Source: an uncultured Opitutaceae bacterium (GTDB lineage Bacteria; Verrucomicrobiota; Verrucomicrobiia; Opitutales; Opitutaceae). Taken from it: 64,000 bases of DNA. The stretch lies in assembly GCA_937902925.1 (NCBI GenBank), contig CALFNN010000103.1, positions 62,001 to 126,000 on the forward strand, given 5' to 3'. Positions 35,514 to 43,117 of this stretch are shown here, in pieces. Both the position numbers and the translations under genes were made by a program. A model generated the notes under the pieces. It was given only the letters and a program-made list of their open reading frames with translations. It had not been told where the DNA came from and made no database searches. Every line of letters starts with the position of its first letter. Within the stretch, counting starts at the first letter, position 1.

Positions 35514-36863
35514 TCAGGGCAGCGTCGCCGAAGCGAATCGCAGGGTTGCGCCGGCTTCGGAGGCGACGACGGTGCCGCCGTTGAAATCCAGTTTCGCCCC
35601 GGCGATATCCGCGGTGGACGTGGTGAAGACGAGTTTGTCGCTACCGCTGCCACTCGAATAGTCGGCAATGCTGCCGTTGCGCAGCACGAGACGCGGGTGG
35701 CCTTTGACCGTCACGTTTTCGCTGAAGGTGAGCGCGGCCTGGTCGGTCGAGGTGCGGACGTTCTTCACGACGGGACCGGTTTTGCTTTCCGGATCCCATT
35801 TGCCCGCGAAGGTCCACTTGGCGGTGATTTGTTCGGGCTGGGGCGAGCCGGGGGCGCTCGCGAGATTGTCCCGGTGCCAGTCGTAGTCGCCGCCGTCGCG
35901 GTGGCTGTTGAAAAAGTAGACCCGTTTACCCCAAACGTTGTGAACCACGTAGTCGTCGTGGAGCGCGATTTCCGCAGCGGTCGGCGGCCGGTCGGTATGC
36001 AGCGGGGCGATCGGGTATTGGTAAGGCTCACGCGGACCCATCGCCTTCGAGAATTTGCAATCGACGAAGAAGAACTGGCCGTCGCGATGCCAGCGGGCGA
36101 GCACCCAGTTTTCGAGGCCGTCGAACCGGCAGTCGCGCATGACGAGTTTCATGTCGGGATTGCGGCAGCCGTCGTGCCAGATGCCGCCGGTGCCCTTCGG
36201 GTTGACCTCGAAAAACTCGCTGTCGATGACGTAGCACCAGCCGCGGGGGCAGATCATGTCGACCGAGCCGCAGACCTTGATGCGGGCGTGGTAGTAGCGG
36301 CCGTCCGGGTTGGAGTGATTGCCGGCGTCCTCCGAATACTGGCCGGTGCCGGTGCGCCAGAGCGAGAGCGTGTCATTCCCCTGGCTGAGCACATCGCAGT
36401 CCTGGATGACGGTGCGGTCGCCGCGGCCGAAGATCGCGAAGGCATGCGTGCCGATCACGCCGTGCGTGTTCTGGACGACCATGTTCTCGAGCACGAAGTC
36501 GTCCCCGAAGATATTCAGGACGGCCTGGCCGAGCTTGTCGGTGGCGGCGCGATATTCGCCCAGGCCCTGGGAGAATTCGAGATGCGTGCCGGCGCGGCTC
36601 TGGCCCCGCAGCGTGACGTTGTTCGCCTCGACGCGGACCTTTTCGCGATAGGTGCCGTCCTTGACGAAGATGATCTTGCGCTCGCGGTTGTCGTGCGGGA
36701 TCGAGGCGACGGCGGCCTGGATGGTCGGGAAATCGCCCGAGCCGTCGGCCGCGACGGTGACGTCGGGCTTGAACGGCAACGGTGCGGGCTGGGCGGCGGC
36801 GGTGACGGCGAGCCCGGCACCAAGCAACAGGACCGCGACTCGAACGGGGTGGGGGCAGGGCAT
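35514..36863 (-). CDS. Pectinesterase (CE8), secreted
   Basis: Pectinesterase removes methyl groups from homogalacturonan and makes it open to lyases and GH28 enzymes. The 449-residue product has a signal peptide (1-24), the beta-helix start VAADGSGDFPTIQAAV, the first catalytic Asp in GNDTLSL (D164, for QDTLY), the nucleophile Asp in GSVDMI (D202, for GTVDFI) and the Arg/Trp pair in LARW (R257, W258, for LGRPW). After the helix a beta-rich C-terminal domain (about 375-449, LTFSENVTVKG...) resembles adhesion or cell-surface repeats. The frame upstream to 37250 is shadow. The exported protein at 35127 follows at once. Confidence 0.9.
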   Translation of the reverse strand: MPCPHPVRVAVLLLGAGLAVTAAAQPAPLPFKPDVTVAADGSGDFPTIQAAVASIPHDNRERKIIFVKDGTYREKVRVEANNVTLRGQSRAGTHLEFSQGLGEYRAATDKLGQAVLNIFGDDFVLENMVVQNTHGVIGTHAFAIFGRGDRTVIQDCDVLSQGNDTLSLWRTGTGQYSEDAGNHSNPDGRYYHARIKVCGSVDMICPRGWCYVIDSEFFEVNPKGTGGIWHDGCRNPDMKLVMRDCRFDGLENWVLARWHRDGQFFFVDCKFSKAMGPREPYQYPIAPLHTDRPPTAAEIALHDDYVVHNVWGKRVYFFNSHRDGGDYDWHRDNLASAPGSPQPEQITAKWTFAGKWDPESKTGPVVKNVRTSTDQAALTFSENVTVKGHPRLVLRNGSIADYSSGSGSDKLVFTTSTADIAGAKLDFNGGTVVASEAGATLRFASATLP

Positions 36864-36919
36864 GGGGTGACAGACGCGTGCGACCGGCCGGACGTTGTGC
36901 GGGCGGCGCCGCGGCTTCC

Positions 36920-37708
36920 CTAGGGCTTCGGGTGCGCCTGGAAGAACTCGACGATGCGGGGCGGGGCCTCGGCCGGAAACTCGTGGCCACCCGGGTGGAT
37001 GAAGGTGACGACGGGGGTGCCGAGCTTCGACGCGTGGACGACAAGGCCCAACGCCAGCGACGGCGAGGGATCGCAACGATCGAGCCGGAGCAACCCGGCG
37101 ATCATCTGTTTCTGCCAGACGAACTTGACCAGCGGATCGTTTTCGCCGGCGACGTGAAAGACGGGCTTGGGTCGGAGCGCGGGCAGGGACCGGGCATCGA
37201 TGGCTGAAGAAGGGGCGACGGCGGCAAAAACGCCGCCGCGCTGCGCCCATAACAGATAGGTGAAGCTCCCGCCGTTGGAGTGGCCGGTGCAGTAGACGCG
37301 GCGGTCATCGATCCGGTAATCGTTGCGCAGACTGGCGAGCATTGCGTCGAAAAACTTCAGGTCGCGGTCGCCCTGTTCGCCGGCGGCCGCCTGCCAGCCC
37401 GGGCTGGCGCCGGCGGAATCGGTGAGGCGGCCGGGCGTGTCGAGACCCTGCGGATAGACGACGAGTGCCTCCGGCCAGAGCGTCTGGTAACTCCACGACC
37501 GGGCGGCGTTGCCCGCGGTGCCGCCATGGCCGTGGAAGGCGAAGATGACCGGCGTGGGCTGGGCGGTCGCGTGCGGCGGAACACAGACCAGCGCCTCCCG
37601 CACGAGGCCGTCGACTTTCCATTCGCGGCGAACGGGCGGGCTGGCGGCGGCCACCGTGGCACCGAGCCAGATGCCGGCGGCAAGCGGGAGGACGAAGGGG
37701 CGATGCAT
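36920..37708 (-). CDS. Secreted esterase, polyhydroxybutyrate-depolymerase-like (CE1)
   Basis: A signal peptide (1-22) precedes an alpha/beta hydrolase of 262 residues with FHGHGG (oxyanion region), the elbow TGHSNGG (Ser144), an Asp in HVAGENDPL and the His in HPGGHEFP. Proteins of this LpqC or PHB-depolymerase-like type include CE1 acetylxylan and feruloyl esterases. In a pectin locus, feruloyl or acetyl esters on side chains are plausible targets. It starts 30 bases after thrC on the same strand and lies 56 bases before the pectinesterase start, so all may be read together. Confidence 0.85.
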   Translation of the reverse strand: MHRPFVLPLAAGIWLGATVAAASPPVRREWKVDGLVREALVCVPPHATAQPTPVIFAFHGHGGTAGNAARSWSYQTLWPEALVVYPQGLDTPGRLTDSAGASPGWQAAAGEQGDRDLKFFDAMLASLRNDYRIDDRRVYCTGHSNGGSFTYLLWAQRGGVFAAVAPSSAIDARSLPALRPKPVFHVAGENDPLVKFVWQKQMIAGLLRLDRCDPSPSLALGLVVHASKLGTPVVTFIHPGGHEFPAEAPPRIVEFFQAHPKP

Positions 37709-37738
37709 GATGCGAACCGTGGGCGGCCGGCGGCGTGA

Positions 37739-38911
37739 CTAGTCGCCGAAACATTCGAGATATTTCAGGCCGGTGCTGGTGTTGAAGAGGACAATCGTTT
37801 CGGCGGGGGAAACCTTGTCCGCGGCGAGGAGTTGCTTCAAGGCCGCGTAGCAGGCGGCGCCCTCGGGAGCGGGGAAGACGCCCTCGGCGGCGCCGACTTC
37901 CCTGGTGCAGGAGATCATTTCGTCGTCGCTTACGGCGATGGCGCCGCCGCCGGACTGGCGGAGCGCGTCGAGCATGAGGAAATCGCCGATGGCCTTCGGC
38001 ACGCGGAGCCCGGACGCGCGGGTGTGCGCGCCGGCGTGCTCGGTGGCGAATCGCTCGCCGGCCTCGAACGCGCGGACGATCGGCTGGCAGCCGGTGGCCT
38101 GCACGGTGAACATCCGCGGGCGCTTCGTGCCGGGTGCGATGAGGCCGAGTTTTTCGAGTTCGTCGAACGCCTTCCACATGCCGATGAGGCCGGTGCCACC
38201 GCCGGTCGGATAAAGGATCACGTCGGGGAGCGTCCACTCGAGTTGCTCGGCGAGCTCGTAGCCGAGCGTCTTCTTGCCCTCGGCGCGATAGGGCTCCTTC
38301 AGGGTGGAAACATCGAACCAACCCTCGGCCGCCTTGCGCCTCGCGACCTCGGCGCCGCAGTCGGTGATGAGGCCGGCGATGAGCGTCACGTGCGCGCCCA
38401 TCTGCTCGCACTCGATGATGTTGGCGCGGGGCGTGTCGCGCGGCATGAAGATGTAGGCCTCGATCCCGGCGCGGGCGGCGTAGGCGGCGAGGGCGCCGGC
38501 GGCGTTGCCAGCGGAGGGCACCGCGAGTTTTTTCAGGCCGAACTGTTTCGCCATCGACACGGCGGTGGTCATGCCGCGGGCCTTGAAACTGGCGGTCGGG
38601 TTCTGCGCCTCATCCTTGATGAAGAGTTTTTTCAGCCCGTGCCTGGCGCCGAGACGCGGAGCGGGGAGGAGGGGAGTCCAGCCCTCGCCGAGCGTGACGA
38701 TGCTGGCGATGTCGCGAACGGGCAGGACCTCGCGGTAGCGCCAGAGGGATTTTTCGCGCGAGCGGAGCGAGTCCTTGGTGAGCGTGCGCGCCGCGGCGGC
38801 GAGATCGTAGTGCGCGAAGAGCGGTTTGCCGCAGCAGGCGGAAACGTTCTGCGGGACGGCGGCATCGTGGCGCTGACCGCAGAGCGTGCAGGCGAGGTGG
38901 GTGAGATGCAT
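37739..38911 (-). CDS. thrC: Threonine synthase
   Basis: The 390-residue product converts O-phosphohomoserine to threonine. It is a fold type II PLP enzyme with the cofactor Lys110 in [10 protein letters not shown], the phosphate-binding [14 protein letters not shown], the [10 protein letters not shown] loop, and an N-terminal zinc-finger-like segment (CTLC, ACC) common in this branch. The ATG at 38911 is preferred to the one at 38959 because the zinc-finger start then falls at the usual place. Two genes for pectin esterases follow on the same strand, an odd partner for an amino-acid gene. Upstream is a GTTGTCG/CGACAAC repeat. Confidence 0.9.
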   Translation of the reverse strand: MHLTHLACTLCGQRHDAAVPQNVSACCGKPLFAHYDLAAAARTLTKDSLRSREKSLWRYREVLPVRDIASIVTLGEGWTPLLPAPRLGARHGLKKLFIKDEAQNPTASFKARGMTTAVSMAKQFGLKKLAVPSAGNAAGALAAYAARAGIEAYIFMPRDTPRANIIECEQMGAHVTLIAGLITDCGAEVARRKAAEGWFDVSTLKEPYRAEGKKTLGYELAEQLEWTLPDVILYPTGGGTGLIGMWKAFDELEKLGLIAPGTKRPRMFTVQATGCQPIVRAFEAGERFATEHAGAHTRASGLRVPKAIGDFLMLDALRQSGGGAIAVSDDEMISCTREVGAAEGVFPAPEGAACYAALKQLLAADKVSPAETIVLFNTSTGLKYLECFGD

Positions 38912-38943
38912 GCGGAGTCCAGATGGATTGCCGGGTCGAGCCG

Positions 38944-38960
38944 GTTGTCGCAACGACAAC
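38944..38960. promoter_or_regulatory. Perfect inverted repeat upstream of thrC
   Basis: GTTGTCG and CGACAAC form a perfect 7-base repeat around CAA, 33-49 bases before the thrC start. The place suits an operator or part of a leader hairpin. A second short repeat (GCCCG/CGGGC) lies at 39054-39072, nearer the 3' end of the upstream sialate esterase gene, and could be its terminator. No regulator can be named. Confidence 0.35.
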
Positions 38961-39100
38961 GTGGAGCGGCGCGCGGAGCTGTGGCGGGTAGGGGTCGATC
39001 TCCGAGCGGCCCGGCGGATCTCCGTTGGGAAGCAAATCTGGTCGTGAACCCAGGCCCGCCCGGAGGTCGGGCGTCACCTCAAGACAACGGCGTTCGGACG

Positions 39101-40576
39101 TTACTCTCGCTGTTCGGACGCGGGGCGCCACGACGGGCCGTCGCTGCGGAAGGGGTAGGCGGGCCAGCCGGCGTGGTTTTCGAGATTCGGGCGGGCGGTC
39201 TCGTGCCACGCGAAGCGCACCGTCGCGGGCGAGGCGACTTCGGGGCTGCCCACCTCGACGGTGTCGCCGTGAATTGCGGCGGTCGCGGGAACAAATTTGC
39301 CCCCGGCGCCAGCGATTTCGAAATCGGTCGGCGGCTGGCCGTCGCGAGTGGCGAGACCGTCGGCGTCGTGAAAATGCACGATGGCCGTGGCCCCTTTGAT
39401 TTCGAGCCGGTCGAAAGTCGGGAACGTAGCGCTGACATTCGCGAGGTGGTAGGTGTCGGCGAGGGCGAGCGCGGCGAGCCGGTGGCCGACGACGGATTTC
39501 TTGCCGGGATGGATGTTGGCGAGGTCGTCGACGGTGTCGGTGATGGGCACGAGGCCGGTGTGCGGAATCGCGGTCGCCCGCAGTTGGGCTTCCCAGAGTT
39601 TGGGGAGTTCGTCGTCGGCGTGAGGCAGCTTGTCCTTGCGTTTCGTGTAGTAGAACGGCGCGAGTTGGACGCTGTAGAACGGCAGGTCGGGCCGGCCCCA
39701 GGCGGCGCGCCAGCTCGCGACGAGGGTGTTCATCTTGTCGGCGTAGCGGAGGCCGTCGTTGTAGGCGATGATCTGGGATTCGCCCTGATACCAGAGCACG
39801 CCGCGGAGCGCGAAGGGCGCGAGCGGCGCGATCATGTCGTCGTAGTCGCGGCTCACGAGCCTGGCGTCGCGTTCGAAGGTCCGCGCCGCATCGGCGCCGA
39901 GGATTTTTTCCAGAGGGGCGTAGGCGGCATCGGAGATCCACTCCTCGATCCGGCTGCCGCCCCAGTTCGACTCGATGAGACCGACGGGGACGCCGAGGTT
40001 TCGTTGCAGTTCGGCACCAAAGAAAAAGCCGGCGGCGGAAAAGCGGGCGAGGGCGTCGCCGCCGCATGCGGTCCAGCCGTCGCTCACGACGTCCGGCGGC
40101 TGGTGCTTTTTCTCGACGCGGAAGAGGCGGACGGCGGGATAGAACATGGCCGGCAGTTCCCCGGCGAGCCCGCGATCGTGCGCGGACTCGGGTTGGGCGC
40201 CGGCGCTGGCGACGCCGACGGCCATTTCCATGTTCGACTGGCCGGAGCAGAGCCAGACCTCGCCGACGAGAATGTCGTGGAGACGGACGGTGTTGGCGCC
40301 CGCGACCTTCAATTCGCGCGGGGTGGTGGAGAAGCCGAGCGGATCGAGCGAAACCTGCCAGCGGCCGTCGGCGCCGGCCGCGGTGGATTTTTCCTGGGCG
40401 GCGAAAGTGACGGTGACTTTTTCGCCCGGCGCCGCGCGGCCCCAGACGGGCACGGCGAGGTCGCGTTGCAGGACCATGTGGTCGCTGAAGATTCCCGGCA
40501 GGCTGACATCGGCGCGCGCGGCGAAAGCCAGCACGACGGCGGGCAGGCAGGTCCGGAGAATGCGCGCCGGGCTCAT
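39101..40576 (-). CDS. Sialate O-acetylesterase-like enzyme, secreted
   Basis: A signal peptide (1-22) leads a 491-residue enzyme with an N-terminal beta domain (LPGIFSDHMVLQRD) and an SGNH core: LCSGQSNM (Ser114), WYQGESQ, and the Asp/His segment DLANIHPGKK. This is the sialate O-acetylesterase family, whose bacterial members often remove acetyl groups from plant polysaccharides. Its ATG overlaps the stop of the upstream GH2 gene by four bases (ATGA), so translation is coupled. It is the last gene of the minus-strand run that begins with GH28 at 50219. Confidence 0.88.
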   Translation of the reverse strand: MSPARILRTCLPAVVLAFAARADVSLPGIFSDHMVLQRDLAVPVWGRAAPGEKVTVTFAAQEKSTAAGADGRWQVSLDPLGFSTTPRELKVAGANTVRLHDILVGEVWLCSGQSNMEMAVGVASAGAQPESAHDRGLAGELPAMFYPAVRLFRVEKKHQPPDVVSDGWTACGGDALARFSAAGFFFGAELQRNLGVPVGLIESNWGGSRIEEWISDAAYAPLEKILGADAARTFERDARLVSRDYDDMIAPLAPFALRGVLWYQGESQIIAYNDGLRYADKMNTLVASWRAAWGRPDLPFYSVQLAPFYYTKRKDKLPHADDELPKLWEAQLRATAIPHTGLVPITDTVDDLANIHPGKKSVVGHRLAALALADTYHLANVSATFPTFDRLEIKGATAIVHFHDADGLATRDGQPPTDFEIAGAGGKFVPATAAIHGDTVEVGSPEVASPATVRFAWHETARPNLENHAGWPAYPFRSDGPSWRPASEQRE

Positions 40577-42972
40577 GGCTGCGCGGTGGCCGCGAGGTTG
40601 ATGATGCCGGCGGCGAGTCCGGGCGCGGTGGCGGTGAGGGTGAGCTGCGCGGTGGCCGCCGAGGCGCGGACGTAGGCGACGCAGCGGCCCTGGAAGGCGT
40701 GGCGTTCGTGCGCCTGGAAGGACTCGTGGCTGGCGTTGTCGGCGCTGTCGACGGCGGCGATCACGCCGGGACCGGCGAGCGAAAAAGAAATGAGATCGGC
40801 GGCGGCCGGCACGGGGACGCCCTGGGCATCGACGACGCTGGCCGTGACGGCGGCGACGTCGTCAAAGGACGGCGTTACTTTCGTCGACGAAGCGGTGAGG
40901 ACGATCTTGGCCGGCCGGCCGGCGGTGCGCAGGTCCCGCACGGTCGCGGTCTCGCCGTGGTTGGAACCGACGGCGTGGAGCACACCCGGGGCGTAAGCGA
41001 CTTTCCACTCGCGCGGCGAGGCGTCGGCGTTGATCGGCTTCGCGCCGAGCGAGGTGCCGTTCAGGAAAAGTTCGACCGACTCGCAGTTGCTGTAGACCTC
41101 GACGGTCTCCTGGTGCGGCGACTGATCGAGCGGCGTCCAGTCGGCGAACTGCACCTGCCGGGCCGTGAGCGGCACGTAGCCGGGATCGGTCGGACTCAGC
41201 CGGCTGGGCGCGGTGCGGCGGACCAGATTGACGACCGGACGCGGGCTCCACCAGCTCGCGCGCTCGAGGCCGTTGGGTTTCACGCCGGCGGTGCGATCGA
41301 TGAGGCCGGAGCCGGCGGCGACGACGGGCCAGGCGCGCGACTCACCGAGGTAATCGACGCCCGTCCACAGGAACTGGCCGGAGTGAGAGGGATGGTCGCG
41401 GGCTTCGAGCCACGTCTCGCGATCATGGCGCTGCTCGGTGCCGACAATGCTGCGGGTGGGCTTGGCGCGCTGGGCGGCGAGGAGCTCGGCGTCGCGGTAG
41501 TTCGTGCCGACGACATCGAGGAGGTCGGCGAGGCCGTTGGTGTAGTCGTGGCTAACGTTGGGACGGAAGAGGGCCTGCGTGACGGGACGAGTGGGATCGT
41601 TTTCGTGGAAGACCTGCACGAGGCCGGCGAGGATCTGCTTGGCGAGTTCCTCCTTGGGCGTGTCGTGGATTTCATTGCCGGAACTCCAGAGGATGATGCT
41701 CGGGTGGTTGCGGTCGCGACGGACGGTGTCGCGGACATCGGTCTTCGACCACTCGTTGAAGAAGAGATGATAGTCGTAGGGATTCTTTCCGACGGTCCAG
41801 CAATCGAAGAGTTCGTCCATCACGAGAAAACCCATCCGGTCGCAGAGATCGAGGAAGGTCGGGTCGGGCGGGTTATGCGCGGTGCGGATGGCGTTGACGC
41901 CGAGGGCGCGGAGGGCGGTCAGGCGCTGCGCCCAGATGGCGGCGGGCACGGCGGCACCGAAGGCGCTGCCATCCTGGTGGACGGCGACGCCATGGAGCTT
42001 GATGTTTTTCCCGTTCAACCAGAACCCGGTGGCGGGCTCGAAGTGCGCGTCGCGGATGCCGAAGGGGACGGTTTCATTGTCGATCGTTGCGCCGGCGGCA
42101 CGGACGGCGAGCGCGGTGTGATAAAGCGCCGGATCGTCGAGGTTCCAAAGGCGCGGATGCGCGAGGACGAAGTCCATGTCGAAGTCGACCGACACGCCGC
42201 CGGCGAGCGCCTGGGCCGGGGTGGCCGCGGTGCCGACGACACTCCCGTCAGGCGCGAGGAGCCTGACCTGCACGGAGACGTTGCGCGCGAGGTCGGACTC
42301 GTTGACCACGGTGGTGTGGACGTGAACGGTGGCGCTCGCGGCCGAGGCCTTGGGGGCGGTCACGAACGTCGCCCATGGCTCGAGATGCACCGGATCGGTG
42401 ACGACGAGCCGCACGTGGCGGTAAATGCCGGCGCCGGAATACCAGCGCGACGCGGGCTGGGCCGAGGTATCGGCGCGGACGACGAGGACGTTGTCCTTGC
42501 CATCGCCGAACTGGAGCTGGCCGGTGAGCTCGTAACGGAAACTCACGTAGCCGTAGGGCCGATGACCGAGGAGGTGGCCGTTGATCCAGACATCGCTGTT
42601 CTGCATCACGCCGTCGAACTCGATGAAGACGCGGCGGCCGGCGTCGGCGGCGGGCAGGGAAAAGTGCCGGCGATACCACGCCACGCCGCTCGGCGAAAAT
42701 GCGCCCGAGCCGCGCGTCGCGGCCTTGGCGTCGAACGGACCCTCGATGCTCCAGTCGTGCGGCACGTCGAGCTGCCGCCACGTGGAATCGGCAAACGCGG
42801 GCGATTCGGCGCCGGCGAGGTCGTTGGACTGGAGGAAGCGCCAGCCGGCGTCGAAGGACATGGTGGCGCGCGCGGGCGCGACGGGCTTGGGTGCCATCGC
42901 GAAAACCGCAGGGGAGGCGAGGAACGCGACGGCGGAGAAGAAGGCGAGGGAGGAGGAGAGAGCGAGGCGCAT
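40573..42972 (-). CDS. GH2 glycoside hydrolase, beta-galactosidase-like, secreted
   Basis: The 799-residue product has a signal peptide (1-25), the sugar-binding beta-sandwich (WRQLDVPHDWSIEGPF, DVWINGHLLG, SRWYSGAGIYR), an immunoglobulin-like domain and the GH2 barrel. The acid/base is Glu434 in SSGNE and the nucleophile is probably Glu513 in VGTEQ. A DUF4982-like and an Ig-like domain with VTASVVDAQGVPVPAA end it. It is closest to the beta-galactosidases with the IRTAHNPP and MGFLVMDELFDCW motifs. It would trim galactose from pectin side chains outside the cytoplasm. The stop overlaps the next gene's start. Confidence 0.9.
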   Translation of the reverse strand: MRLALSSSLAFFSAVAFLASPAVFAMAPKPVAPARATMSFDAGWRFLQSNDLAGAESPAFADSTWRQLDVPHDWSIEGPFDAKAATRGSGAFSPSGVAWYRRHFSLPAADAGRRVFIEFDGVMQNSDVWINGHLLGHRPYGYVSFRYELTGQLQFGDGKDNVLVVRADTSAQPASRWYSGAGIYRHVRLVVTDPVHLEPWATFVTAPKASAASATVHVHTTVVNESDLARNVSVQVRLLAPDGSVVGTAATPAQALAGGVSVDFDMDFVLAHPRLWNLDDPALYHTALAVRAAGATIDNETVPFGIRDAHFEPATGFWLNGKNIKLHGVAVHQDGSAFGAAVPAAIWAQRLTALRALGVNAIRTAHNPPDPTFLDLCDRMGFLVMDELFDCWTVGKNPYDYHLFFNEWSKTDVRDTVRRDRNHPSIILWSSGNEIHDTPKEELAKQILAGLVQVFHENDPTRPVTQALFRPNVSHDYTNGLADLLDVVGTNYRDAELLAAQRAKPTRSIVGTEQRHDRETWLEARDHPSHSGQFLWTGVDYLGESRAWPVVAAGSGLIDRTAGVKPNGLERASWWSPRPVVNLVRRTAPSRLSPTDPGYVPLTARQVQFADWTPLDQSPHQETVEVYSNCESVELFLNGTSLGAKPINADASPREWKVAYAPGVLHAVGSNHGETATVRDLRTAGRPAKIVLTASSTKVTPSFDDVAAVTASVVDAQGVPVPAAADLISFSLAGPGVIAAVDSADNASHESFQAHERHAFQGRCVAYVRASAATAQLTLTATAPGLAAGIINLAATAQP

Positions 42973-43004
42973 GAACGGGGAGGGCGGGGTGCGGGGTGAG
43001 CGGG

Positions 43005-43096
43005 TTGTCATTCTGAATTCAGTGAAAAATCCAAGCGGCCCGACGTTTCGAACCTCCCGATGGATTCTTCGCTGCGCTCAGAATGATAAATTTTTC
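43005..43096. repeat. Extragenic inverted repeat between two GH2 genes
   Basis: The arms TGTCATTCTGAATTCAGTGA and, on the other strand, TTATCATTCTGAGCGCAGCG continue with AAAAATCCA and AGAATCCA, making a long imperfect inverted repeat with a loop of about 40 bases that contains CCCGACGTTTCGAACC. It fills the gap between the GH2 gene ending at 43118 and the GH2 gene starting at 42972. Such elements are interspersed repeats in many GC-rich genomes; it may also attenuate transcription between the two genes. Confidence 0.65.
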
Positions 43097-43117
43097 GAGC
43101 GGCCGCGGATGCGTCCG

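Noticed and set aside
40699-42999. A 766-residue plus-strand frame opposite the GH2 gene
   Set aside because: It is a shadow frame of the GH2 gene, whose catalytic Glu motifs and leader are on the minus strand.
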